Shown piece after piece: positions 50,044 to 58,407 of a stretch of DNA of 64,000 bases (position 1 is its first letter; each line of letters opens with the position of its first letter). This stretch comes from UBA6168 sp041741095. GTDB lineage: Bacteria; Bacteroidota; Bacteroidia; Chitinophagales; Saprospiraceae. A program made the position numbers and the translations under genes. The stretch is from the NCBI GenBank assembly GCA_041741095.1, contig JBGSKQ010000048.1:41239-105238 (forward strand). Direction: 5' to 3'. The notes beneath the pieces were generated by a model. That model did not search any database. It had not been told where the DNA came from and worked only from the letters and a program-made list of their open reading frames with translations.

Positions 50044-50862
50044 ATGCTGTACGACGAAATCTACGAAGCCGCCCATTATATCCAGCAAAAAACAAAAGTA
50101 CAACCCGCATGGGGGTTGGTGCTTGGCTCCGGCCTTGGCGGACTGGCTGATGCCATTCAGGATGCACAAGCCATTGATTATAAAGACATTCCGCATTTTC
50201 CAGTGCCAACCGTGGAAGGCCACAAAGGTCAGTTGATTTTTGGAAAACTGGCTGGCGTGCCCGTCGTAGCAATGGCGGGGCGCTTCCATTATTACGAAGG
50301 ATATTCCCTTCAAAAAGTAACCTTCCCCATCCGGGTGATGAAGGCGCTGGGCGTGGGCAGCCTTTTGGTGTCAAATGCAGCCGGCAGCGTGAACCCTGCG
50401 CACGAAATCGGCGACCTCGTTTTCATCAAAGACCACATCAACCTGCTGCCGGACAACCCGCTGCGTGGCCCGAACGACGAGCGCCTCGGGCCCCGCTTCC
50501 CCGATATGCTGCACACCTACGACAAGGCTTTGCTGGAACAGGCGATGGTCATCGCCAAGGAGCAGGGTTTTCGGGCGCACACGGGCGTATTCGCCGTCAT
50601 GTCCGGCCCCAACTTGGAAACGCCCGCCGAATACACTTTCCTGCACCGCATCGGGGCCGATCTGGCGGGCATGTCCACCGTGCCGGAGGTGATCGTGGCG
50701 AAACATGCGGGCATGAGGATTTCCGCTGTTTCCGTGGTGACCGACCTGGGCTACCCTCCTGAAGCCATTCGGGAAACAACGCACGAGGCTGTGCTGGAAG
50801 CAGCCAACGAGGCGGCGCACAAACTGCAATTCATTGTCGAAAAATTAATCTCCAACCAATGA
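50044..50862 (+). CDS. Purine-nucleoside phosphorylase (trimeric type)
   Basis: 272 residues from the ATG at 50044. It phosphorolyses purine nucleosides to base and ribose-1-phosphate in salvage. Signatures: GLVLGSGLGGLADAI (phosphate loop), GRFHYYEGYSLQKVTFPIRV, LLVSNAAGSVNP, VMSGPNLETPAEY and GMSTVPEVIVAKHAGM. At the base-contacting position where the human enzyme has Asn243 the sequence reads VVTDLG, that is, Asp. The end overlaps the next gene by 4 bp (ATGA), indicating translational coupling. Confidence 0.93.
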   Translation: MLYDEIYEAAHYIQQKTKVQPAWGLVLGSGLGGLADAIQDAQAIDYKDIPHFPVPTVEGHKGQLIFGKLAGVPVVAMAGRFHYYEGYSLQKVTFPIRVMKALGVGSLLVSNAAGSVNPAHEIGDLVFIKDHINLLPDNPLRGPNDERLGPRFPDMLHTYDKALLEQAMVIAKEQGFRAHTGVFAVMSGPNLETPAEYTFLHRIGADLAGMSTVPEVIVAKHAGMRISAVSVVTDLGYPPEAIRETTHEAVLEAANEAAHKLQFIVEKLISNQ

Positions 50863-51641
50863 ACGACCGACCGAATCTCCCTTTTGAACTAGAGCCGCAA
50901 CGCCCAAAGCTGGAAGCCACCGCCCGGCCTTTTGTCAAAATCATCCCCGGCGAAGCGGGCGACGTGCCTGTTTTGCAAAGCAAAATCGGTGGAAAGCCCT
51001 ATTTGCCAAAGGGAGTTGACTACCCAACCAATAGCCGGGGCGAGCCGCTTTTTTTTCTGGCACAATTGAATTTTAGTGAAATGCCGCCGCTGGAAAATTT
51101 CCCCGAAAAAGGCCTCCTCCACTTTTATATTAATTATGAAAACCCTTTTGGCCTGGACTACCGTGATCCTTTTAACCAAGCTGATTTCCGACTGCTATAT
51201 TTTGAAAATCCAGCGGAAAATGAAGCCCAGTTAATTGGAGATTTACAAATCGCTACCGGGGAATTGCCGATTGCCGCAGGCATTTCATATCCCATCAATT
51301 TTGAAAAACAGGAGGAAATAGTGCCGCTGAGCGATTATCATTTTGAAAAGCTGCTGGGAGAAGATTTTTTCAAGCCCTTTGGCGGGCACCAGTGGGACGT
51401 CATGGACAGCTATTCAAAAATGAACAACTCCGGCGGCCACAAGGTCGGCGGCTATGCTTTTTTTACCCAGCAAGACCCCCGCTACCGCCTGGGCGACCTG
51501 GAACTGCTTTTCCAATTGGATACAGACAAAGCCATCCATTGTATGTGGGGCGATATGGGCGTAGGGCATTTTTTTATCAAAAAAGAAGACCTGCTGAACC
51601 TGGATTTTTCAAAGGCGATGTTTTACTGGGATTGCTATTGA
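50859..51641 (+). CDS. YwqG/DUF1963-family protein
   Basis: 260 residues. Family features: GKPYLPKGVDYPTNSRGEPL, LFFLAQLNFSEMPPLENFPE, GLLHFYINYENPFGLDYRDP, FGGHQWDVMDSYSKMNNSGG then HKVGGYAFFTQQDPR, and the terminal LLFQLDTDKAIHCMWGDMGV. YwqG proteins are cytosolic and mostly uncharacterised, often found in toxin-immunity or housekeeping settings. It is coupled to the phosphorylase by a 4-bp overlap. Confidence 0.9.
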   Translation: MNDRPNLPFELEPQRPKLEATARPFVKIIPGEAGDVPVLQSKIGGKPYLPKGVDYPTNSRGEPLFFLAQLNFSEMPPLENFPEKGLLHFYINYENPFGLDYRDPFNQADFRLLYFENPAENEAQLIGDLQIATGELPIAAGISYPINFEKQEEIVPLSDYHFEKLLGEDFFKPFGGHQWDVMDSYSKMNNSGGHKVGGYAFFTQQDPRYRLGDLELLFQLDTDKAIHCMWGDMGVGHFFIKKEDLLNLDFSKAMFYWDCY

Positions 51642-51664
51642 GTTAATAAGAAATAACTACAACA

Positions 51665-52696
51665 TCATTTCTTCAACCGCTTCAACCCCGCCTTGGCCCC
51701 TTCAAAATCGGGGTCGAAATTCAGCACATTTTCATAGTCTGCGATGGCTTGGGTAGAGTTGCCCTTCAATTCGGCGGCCAAGCCCCGGTGGTAGTAGGCA
51801 TCGGCGAAGGTGGGTGCCATTTTAATGGCCAGATCGAAGTTTTTGTAGGCTTGCTCCACCGAGTCCATATCGAGATAAATAAGACCGCTGTTGTAGTAGC
51901 CATCAGCGTACTGCGGGTCAATCGTGTTGATTTTTTTATAAATAGCGATGGCGCCTTTCAGGTCGTTTTTGCGGTTGCTGAGGTAATAAGCCTTTGCGTG
52001 CAGGGCGTCAATATTGTTCGAGTCCAGGCGCAGGGCATTTTCATAATATTTGGCGGCGATGGGGTTGCCTTTTTCTGCCAGCAAATCAGCCAATAACACC
52101 CAGGCATCCTGCATGTCAGGGTTGTTTTCCACTGCCGACTGGAAAGCCGTAATTGCCTGATCCTTTTTATCCATTTCCGTAAAAACCCGCCCAAACATGT
52201 AAAACATATCCGCATTGAGCGGCTCTTGGGCACGGATGCGCTCCAGGGTAAAAAGGGCGTCGTTGTACTGCTGCAAAATGAGCTGGTATTCCGACAATTT
52301 GAGCAAGGTGGGAATGCGGTTGGGGAAATTGGCCGCCGCCCGCTGCATGGTATTTAGCGCCAGTTTGGATTTGTAATAATCCATGTAAAAATCGGCCAGT
52401 TTATGAAAATATTCCGGCCTGGTGGAGTCCAGTTGAATGGCCTTTTCCATGTCGGCAATGCCCTGGTCGAAGTTCTCGTGCTGGTACCACAGATTTCCCC
52501 GTGAAGCATACAGTTCGGCGCTGTTGGGGGTGCTTTCTATTTTTTGGGTCAATTCATCAATGGCAGGTGTGGTGGCTTGAGGAGCAGTGGTTTGCCCATC
52601 GGCGGGCTGCCCTTCCGGATTGTTGTTTTTGCAGGAAAAAACGCCCAACAGCAGGGCAAGGCCAATGGCCTGGAATAGATAGTTTGTTGATTTCAT
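51665..52696 (-). CDS. TPR lipoprotein
   Basis: 343 residues. Lipoprotein signal (IGLALLLGVFSCKNN, Cys22), a Gln/Thr/Pro linker, then about eight TPR units (SAELYASRGNLWYQHENFDQ, QDAWVLLADLLAEKGNPIAA, PQYADGYYNSGLIYLDMDSV). TPR lipoproteins scaffold protein complexes in the periplasm or outer membrane. The partner is unknown. It converges on the YwqG gene with only 23 bp between stops. Confidence 0.9.
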   Translation of the reverse strand: MKSTNYLFQAIGLALLLGVFSCKNNNPEGQPADGQTTAPQATTPAIDELTQKIESTPNSAELYASRGNLWYQHENFDQGIADMEKAIQLDSTRPEYFHKLADFYMDYYKSKLALNTMQRAAANFPNRIPTLLKLSEYQLILQQYNDALFTLERIRAQEPLNADMFYMFGRVFTEMDKKDQAITAFQSAVENNPDMQDAWVLLADLLAEKGNPIAAKYYENALRLDSNNIDALHAKAYYLSNRKNDLKGAIAIYKKINTIDPQYADGYYNSGLIYLDMDSVEQAYKNFDLAIKMAPTFADAYYHRGLAAELKGNSTQAIADYENVLNFDPDFEGAKAGLKRLKK

Positions 52697-52717
52697 AGCG
52701 CAAATTTAATAGAACGA

Positions 52718-52743
52718 TGAATGATGAATGATGAACGATGAAC
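52718..52743. repeat. Heptad array, GATGAAn family
   Basis: TGA units start at 52718, 52725, 52732 and 52739, an exact 7-bp period. The array lies between the TPR-lipoprotein start and the plug-protein stop. The 52-bp tail found at 17186 and 22549 is absent here. Confidence 0.75.
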
Positions 52744-52774
52744 TTGGAGGAAAGGCTTGTTCGTCATTAAAAAA

Positions 52775-54043
52775 TTATCGTCTGGAATTGAACGAATAGG
52801 AGCCGACCAATTGGTCGAACCTGCCGCCAAATGGTTTGTAATAGACCAGCACAGTATAGAGGTTGTCCGTTTCGTACCAATTCCCTTCTGTATCTTCAAA
52901 ATCGGGTGCGCTGGCTCCCCTTGGCAAGGCGGCATACATGTAATCGTAGTACCCTTGTTTTAGATAAGCCTTGCCAACATAGCTGCTAACGGCGGGGTTG
53001 TATTCCATTTTAAATTCAGGTTTTAATTGCCAGTCGGTCAGCCCGCCAAAGATATAAATGTCCTGTTCGTACATTTCGCTTGGGCTGTAGAGTTTAAACC
53101 AAACAGTGGCGTAGTCGCTTTCCAGGTCGTGGTCGTCGTCGTCAAGGGTTTGGATGACATAGTTGCCGTTGAGGTCTTCAATTTCAAGGTGGCCGGAGTT
53201 CATCCGTTTTTTATCCGTGTAAAGGGTGACAAAGGGGTGTTCGTTTTCAAAATCAATAAACTCCACCCTGCCGGAGGCCACTTTCATGCTCCGCAAATCG
53301 GCAAAGCGGAACTCCCGGCCCGCAGGGAAGACAATTTTGTCCTGATAATCGTACACCTGTTCTTCCAGGCGGGAAAATTGCGGCTCCAGGCCCGTGATGG
53401 CATTGTCCCAACGGCCATTTTGCAAGACGGTCACTGATAGTTCGGTGCGTGGGTTCCTGATTTCAAAATCTTTGTGGGTAACGGTAAAATCTATCTCTTG
53501 GTGCGTGTCGCTCTTGCTCACATTGGCGGGCCGCACCATATTGGGAATGACGGACACCCTATTGTCCACTATCATAAAGCGCCGGGTGATGGCCAAGCGC
53601 TTGTCACCCTCGTTCTCATATATTTTTAAAAGATAGTTGCCCGATTGGGTGAAGGCCATGTCTTCGTTGGGCAAAGTGAGCCAGTAGTGGGTATAGATCG
53701 ATCTCGTTTTAAAAGAATAATCAAAGGTTTCGATATCCCCTTCGTGGAAGCCATTGATATACTCGGCTTCGCTGAGGCTGGAGGGCTGCCAGTTGGCGTC
53801 GCAATGCACCACGGAATAAACATAATTTTTGGTATCGCCGTCCATGTCGTCGAAAGAGAGTTTTAGGCCGGTGGAGGTATTCATGTTCATAATGGGCATA
53901 CTCAACAACAGCCCCGCCACGTGGAATCGGACGGATTTTATATTGCTCAAATAAACGTAATCATAATAACGAAGGTCTTTGTCCTGGGCCTGTGCGGCAA
54001 GGCCGGACAAAACGATGGATAGTAGAAGAATGCTTCTTTTCAT
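52775..54043 (-). CDS. Type IX secretion system plug protein (DUF5103 family)
   Basis: 422 residues from the ATG at 54043, giving a signal peptide MKRSILLLSIVLSGLAAQAQ; the upstream open frame to 54193 lacks one. The protein follows DUF5103: KDLRYYDYVYLSNIKSVRFH, YVYSVVHCDANWQPSSLSEA, GDKRLAITRRFMIVDNRVSV, DIYIFGGLTDWQLKPEFKM, QGYYDYMYAALP and YETDNLYTVLVYYKPFGGRF. DUF5103 proteins were identified as the periplasmic plug that seals the T9SS translocon in the absence of PorV. It fits the CHU_C cargo proteins in this window. Confidence 0.87.
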   Translation of the reverse strand: MKRSILLLSIVLSGLAAQAQDKDLRYYDYVYLSNIKSVRFHVAGLLLSMPIMNMNTSTGLKLSFDDMDGDTKNYVYSVVHCDANWQPSSLSEAEYINGFHEGDIETFDYSFKTRSIYTHYWLTLPNEDMAFTQSGNYLLKIYENEGDKRLAITRRFMIVDNRVSVIPNMVRPANVSKSDTHQEIDFTVTHKDFEIRNPRTELSVTVLQNGRWDNAITGLEPQFSRLEEQVYDYQDKIVFPAGREFRFADLRSMKVASGRVEFIDFENEHPFVTLYTDKKRMNSGHLEIEDLNGNYVIQTLDDDDHDLESDYATVWFKLYSPSEMYEQDIYIFGGLTDWQLKPEFKMEYNPAVSSYVGKAYLKQGYYDYMYAALPRGASAPDFEDTEGNWYETDNLYTVLVYYKPFGGRFDQLVGSYSFNSRR

Positions 54044-54265
54044 GTTTGTTTGATTGAAATATGGTTGCAGGTCAAAACTTTTTCCACTTGGAAAAATTGT
54101 CAACGACACATCAATTAGATGGCGCAAACTTAGGCTTTCCACAACAATTTTGGCGTTTGGATGGCTATCCTGCCCAGCCACGACAAAAGGCAAGCCTGCA
54201 TATTTCTTTAGTAGCCCTAGTGTTTTATACCTTTAGCGCCCAATTTTTCAAACCCAAGCTTCATC

Positions 54266-56647
54266 ATGTTCAAAGCCTCTTCTTCCCTTTTCATTGCCTT
54301 TTTTTGGGCGGTTAATATTTTTGGCCAGACGCCCGCCAACCTTTCACCGCTTTCCATTGACGAAATCATGCAGGGCGAGAAGTTCGTCGGCTATCTGCCG
54401 GAGGATATTTCCTGGTCGGAAGACAGCCGCAGCATCTTTTTTTCCTGGAACCCCAACGGCGACACGCTCCGAAGCAATTGGCGGGTAGAAATCAAAGACG
54501 GAAAGGCCAGCCAACCCGAACAATTGACTTTGGAAGAAGAACTTGCCATGACGGCCGATGGCGTTTTCAATAAAAACCACACGAAAAAAGTATATGGCAA
54601 AAACGGCGACCTCTTCCTGCTGGATTTGGCCAAAAACACCAAACTGCAAATCACGAATACGCTTGATCACGAAAGCAACCCCTCGTTTTCCGGCGATGAG
54701 CGCCAGATTATTTTTCAAAAAGACAATAACTTATTCGCCTGGGATATGGCAACGGGCAGTACCCAGCAGTTGAGCGATTTTAAAAAAGGCAATGAAAAAA
54801 AGGACAAAAAAAAGCTGCTGCAAGACGAGTGGCTGGAGCGCCAGCAATTGGAACTTTTTGAAATATTGGCCGAGCGAAAAGCTAAAAAGGACGCTGAAAA
54901 GAGGCGGGGGGAAGACCTGAAACCCATGCGGCCCAAGGCATATTATTATGGTGAAAAACGCCTGTCCAACCTCATCGCCAGTCCCGATTTGCGTTTCATC
55001 ACTTTCCGGCTCATTGAAGTCGGGGAGGGCAAGGATACCCAAGTGCCGAATTACGTGACAGAGAGCGGGCAAATTGAAGAATTGAAATCCCGCCCAAAGG
55101 TCGGATCGCCGCAGGACGAAACGGAAATGGGCATTTACGACCGCCAATTGGACACGATTTACTTCCTCGACCCCATGCAAATTGAGGGCATTTTTGACAA
55201 ACCCGCCTTTTTAAAAGAATACCATGTTGACAGCCTGCCTTATGAAAGCGCTTACAAGCACCATCGTCCCATCGTTTTTCATGGCCCCGTGTACTCGGAA
55301 GATGGCAAGGCGCTCATTGTCGTCAGGGCAATGGACAATAAAGACCGCTGGTTGTTGCTGCTCGACCTTTTTAGTGGAAAATTGAAACTGTTGGACCGCC
55401 AGCACGACGATGCCTGGATCGGCGGCCCCGGCATTTCGGGCTATAATTTTTCGATGGGCAAAGTGGGCTGGCTGCCCGACGACCAGCACATTTGGTTCCA
55501 GAGCGAGGAAAGCGGCTATGCCCACCTTTATACGATTGACGTGGGAACGGGCGAAAAAAAGGCCCTCACCAGCGGCCCATTTGAAATCATAGAAGCCGAT
55601 TTGTCCAAAGACAAAAAGCATTTTTATATAACTTCCAACAAGGAAACACCCTTTGAGCAGCATTTTTATAAAATGCCCGTGGCGGGCGGTAAAATGGAAA
55701 AAATCAGCTCTCTGCCCGGCAGCCACCAGGTGTCCCTTTCGCCCGATGAAAAGTGGCTGGCCGTGCGCTATTCTTACAGCAACAAACCCTGGGAACTTTA
55801 CCTGATGCCCAACCAGCCAGGGGCAACGATGGCCCAGTTGACCCACTCCCTAAGTGCTGATTTTCAAAAATATCCTTGGCGGGAACCTGAAATGGTGTGG
55901 TTCAAGGCCAGTGACGGCGTAGAAGTTCCTGCCCGACTGTACAGGCCCGCCGCCAGCAATGGTGCTGCGATCATTTTTGTACATGGGGCGGGCTATTTGC
56001 AAAACGTACATCGCTGGTGGAGTAGCTACTTTCGGGAATTTATGTTTCACAACTTGTTGACTGACAACGGCTTTACCGTGCTGGACATTGACTACCGTGG
56101 CAGCAGCGGCTACGGGCGGGACTGGCGCACTGCCATCTATCGCCACATGGGCGGCAAAGACCTCAGCGACCAAGTGGATGGGGCAAAATTCCTCGTCGAA
56201 AAACATGGCATTGATGCTGGCCGGATAGGCATCTACGGGGGCAGCTATGGCGGCTTCATCACGCTGATGGCCATGTTCACTTCGCCCGGTACTTTCAAAA
56301 GCGGGGCGGCCCTGCGATCCGTCACCGACTGGGCGCACTACAACCACGAATACACTTCCAATATCCTCAACACCCCTATGGAAGATAGTATCGCCTTTCG
56401 GCGCAGCTCGCCCATCAATTTTGCAGAAGGTTTCAAAGGCAATTTGCTCATCCTGCACGGCATGTTGGATGTTAATGTGCAGTTTCAAGACGTGGTACGC
56501 CTCTCGCAGCGATTGATCGAGCTAAAAAAAGAAAACTGGGAAATGGCGATTTTCCCGATGGAAGATCATGGCTTCGTAGAGCCCAGCAGTTGGGCGGACG
56601 AGTACCGCCGGATTTATCGCCTGTTTAGGGAAACTTTGCTGGAATGA
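54266..56647 (+). CDS. Secreted S9-family prolyl oligopeptidase/dipeptidyl-peptidase-like enzyme
   Basis: 793 residues. A signal peptide (FKASSSLFIAFFWAVNIFGQ) precedes a propeller-like N-terminal domain (about 40-540: DISWSEDSRSIFFSWNPN, NPSFSGDERQIIFQKDNNLF, HQVSLSPDEKWLAVRYSYSN). The C-terminal alpha/beta hydrolase has Ser660 (GIYGGSYGGFITLM), Asp735 (LHGMLDVNVQFQD) and His768 (MEDHGFVEPSSW). The HGAGY and DYRGSSGYGRDWR segments are DPP-IV/S9-like. Periplasmic or surface peptidase; the exact specificity is unknown. Confidence 0.93.
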   Translation: MFKASSSLFIAFFWAVNIFGQTPANLSPLSIDEIMQGEKFVGYLPEDISWSEDSRSIFFSWNPNGDTLRSNWRVEIKDGKASQPEQLTLEEELAMTADGVFNKNHTKKVYGKNGDLFLLDLAKNTKLQITNTLDHESNPSFSGDERQIIFQKDNNLFAWDMATGSTQQLSDFKKGNEKKDKKKLLQDEWLERQQLELFEILAERKAKKDAEKRRGEDLKPMRPKAYYYGEKRLSNLIASPDLRFITFRLIEVGEGKDTQVPNYVTESGQIEELKSRPKVGSPQDETEMGIYDRQLDTIYFLDPMQIEGIFDKPAFLKEYHVDSLPYESAYKHHRPIVFHGPVYSEDGKALIVVRAMDNKDRWLLLLDLFSGKLKLLDRQHDDAWIGGPGISGYNFSMGKVGWLPDDQHIWFQSEESGYAHLYTIDVGTGEKKALTSGPFEIIEADLSKDKKHFYITSNKETPFEQHFYKMPVAGGKMEKISSLPGSHQVSLSPDEKWLAVRYSYSNKPWELYLMPNQPGATMAQLTHSLSADFQKYPWREPEMVWFKASDGVEVPARLYRPAASNGAAIIFVHGAGYLQNVHRWWSSYFREFMFHNLLTDNGFTVLDIDYRGSSGYGRDWRTAIYRHMGGKDLSDQVDGAKFLVEKHGIDAGRIGIYGGSYGGFITLMAMFTSPGTFKSGAALRSVTDWAHYNHEYTSNILNTPMEDSIAFRRSSPINFAEGFKGNLLILHGMLDVNVQFQDVVRLSQRLIELKKENWEMAIFPMEDHGFVEPSSWADEYRRIYRLFRETLLE

Positions 56648-56660
56648 GGTGAGAATGAGC

Positions 56661-56974
56661 TTTTTTAAACACGGAGGCACGGAAAACAAGGAGGGACACA
56701 GAGATTAAGTTGATTATTAACGTGAGTATGGCATCAAACGTAACAGGATTGGAGCGCCGATGAGGCGAATTGGGCGGATTTGAGTGGATTCAATTAGTTG
56801 GTTAAGAAAATCCGTTTCGATCCGCCTCATCCGTCCAATCTGCGTTCCAATCCCGTCAGAAGAGTTCGTAAGTTATTGGTAACCAAATAAAATAGCATAA
56901 CTCAGGTTTATTAGATGTTTACCAAAAGCCCTCCGTGTCCCTCTACAACCTCCGTGCCTCCGTGTTAAAAAAAG
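56661..56974. repeat. Long nested imperfect palindrome between convergent genes
   Basis: Outer arms: ACACGGAGGCACGG (56669 on) and its inverse CCGTGCCTCCGTGT (56952-56965), each next to a run of T or A. Inner arms: GGATTGGAGCGCCGATGAGG (from 56747) with TCCGCCTCATCCGTCCAATC (56821-56840) and TTCCAATCC nearby, with mismatches. It uses periods of 8-10 bp rather than 7. It fills most of the 390-bp gap between the S9 peptidase and ATP-grasp genes. Confidence 0.75.
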
Positions 56975-57001
56975 TAGCAACCCTCCCCTCTCATTTCTCT
57001 C

Positions 57002-57019
57002 TCCCGATAGCTATCGGGA
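57002..57019. repeat. Perfect 18-bp palindrome TCCCGATAGCTATCGGGA
   Basis: A perfect dyad inside a CTCATTTCTCTC repeat (56988-57034), just after the stop side of the ATP-grasp gene. No second copy was seen in the window. Confidence 0.9.
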
Positions 57020-57037
57020 CTCATTTCTCTCACCCCC

Positions 57038-58231
57038 TCACCCCGGCATAGAAGCATGAAAATCTGCCCGGATACGCTCCGCATATTTGTCCAGTAATTC
57101 CAGAATACGCTGACGGCTCGGAGATTTTACTACCAAACCAATATGATGGGCTTTGTCCAAGCGCCAAACAATTTCAGGATCGTCAAAACTGCTATGATCC
57201 GGCTCCCGTTGGCGGGAAAGCGAGGTGATGATGCCAGCGTAATCGCCGCTCACTGATGGCAATTTGTAATCTTCGCCTTTTGCCACCGCAGATTCCAGCC
57301 TGGCCCATTCGCCCCAAAGGTTGACGCCCGTTGCGGCTTTGATCATTTCGGCTAAATTGGCACCGCCCACCCGGGAAGACGTTTCCAGAAAATAAAATTT
57401 CCCATCTTCGTTTGACTTGATGAATTCCGTGTGCGAGGCGCTGTACACCATGCCAAAGGCTTTCATCACCGCAGCGTTGAACTTGATAAGTTCCTTTTCG
57501 TCCTTGGAACCGTATTCACAAATAATGGAACGGAAAATGCCGCCGCCGTGCGCCACGTCCCAAGGCGTGCTGAGATATTGCGAGACCCTGGTAAAAATAG
57601 GCTTGCCGCTCACCGTCAGCGAATCAACGTGGTAGATGTCTCCTGGGCAATATTCTTCGCAAAGGAAATCGTGGCGTTTTTCACCCAATTCAAAAATAGT
57701 GCGCCAGAGTTCATCGGCAGAATTGACCTTGCGGATACCCTTGGCCGCAGCCTCCGAGCGGGGCTTCACCATGTATGGCGGGTTTATTTTTTGGGCAAAC
57801 TGGTGGACGTCTTCATCGTTGAAAAGGGCTGTGAATGCAGGCACTTGCAGGCCAGCATCGGCAGCTTTCAGGCGCATGGCCAGCTTGTCACGGAAGTGGC
57901 GGGCAGTCGTTTGGCCCATGCCCGGCAGTCGGAAATGCTCCCTAAGTTCGGCAGCTTCTTCCACGTCGAAGTCATCGAGGGCCACCAGCCTGTCAATCTT
58001 GTGGGAGCGCATGAAATAGGCCAGCCCTGCAATGAAATGTTCCATGTTCCAGGTGCCGTGCTCCACTTCGTCCATGAAGAAAATGTCGTCGAGGCATTCC
58101 CTGGGCCAGGCTTCGTTTTCCAGCCCTTTGGCCGTGACGAGAAAGACCTTGTTCCCCTCGGCTTTGCAGTAGCGCAGGAAATCAATCCCCTTGAATTCGC
58201 AGGAGATGCAAAGGAAAGTTAGTGGTTTCAT
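57038..58231 (-). CDS. ATP-grasp family ligase
   Basis: 397 residues. ATP-grasp elements: PYMVKPRSEAAAKGIRKVNS (Lys and P-loop-like strand), HDFLCEEYCPGDIYHVDSLT, and the metal-binding strand KFYFLETSSRVGGANLAEMI (Glu plus Asn). The N-terminal pre-ATP-grasp Rossmann part starts LTFLCISCEFKGIDFLRYCK. It resembles carboxylate-amine ligases and biotin-carboxylase-like proteins; the two substrates are unknown. A single gene behind its own 176-bp upstream gap, leftward. Confidence 0.87.
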   Translation of the reverse strand: MKPLTFLCISCEFKGIDFLRYCKAEGNKVFLVTAKGLENEAWPRECLDDIFFMDEVEHGTWNMEHFIAGLAYFMRSHKIDRLVALDDFDVEEAAELREHFRLPGMGQTTARHFRDKLAMRLKAADAGLQVPAFTALFNDEDVHQFAQKINPPYMVKPRSEAAAKGIRKVNSADELWRTIFELGEKRHDFLCEEYCPGDIYHVDSLTVSGKPIFTRVSQYLSTPWDVAHGGGIFRSIICEYGSKDEKELIKFNAAVMKAFGMVYSASHTEFIKSNEDGKFYFLETSSRVGGANLAEMIKAATGVNLWGEWARLESAVAKGEDYKLPSVSGDYAGIITSLSRQREPDHSSFDDPEIVWRLDKAHHIGLVVKSPSRQRILELLDKYAERIRADFHASMPG

Positions 58232-58356
58232 GTTGATAATGTTGTTGGCGGCTATTTGGCAGGGCGGTGATGAGGTGATTTATGATTCTTCGATGTAAAA
58301 TTTAAAACACCCGTTCCATTCATTCAAACATCAAAAAATCTAATGCTCATAGAAAT

Positions 58357-58399
58357 TGACCAATGACCATCATGACTAATGACCACAATGACCAATGAC
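58357..58399. repeat. AATGACn repeat with alternating 7/9 period
   Basis: TGAC starts at 58357, 58364, 58373, 58380, 58389 and 58396 (steps 7, 9, 7, 9, 7). It lies between the ATP-grasp start (58231) and the glgC stop (58408). Confidence 0.8.
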
Positions 58400-58407
58400 A
58401 ATGGTAT

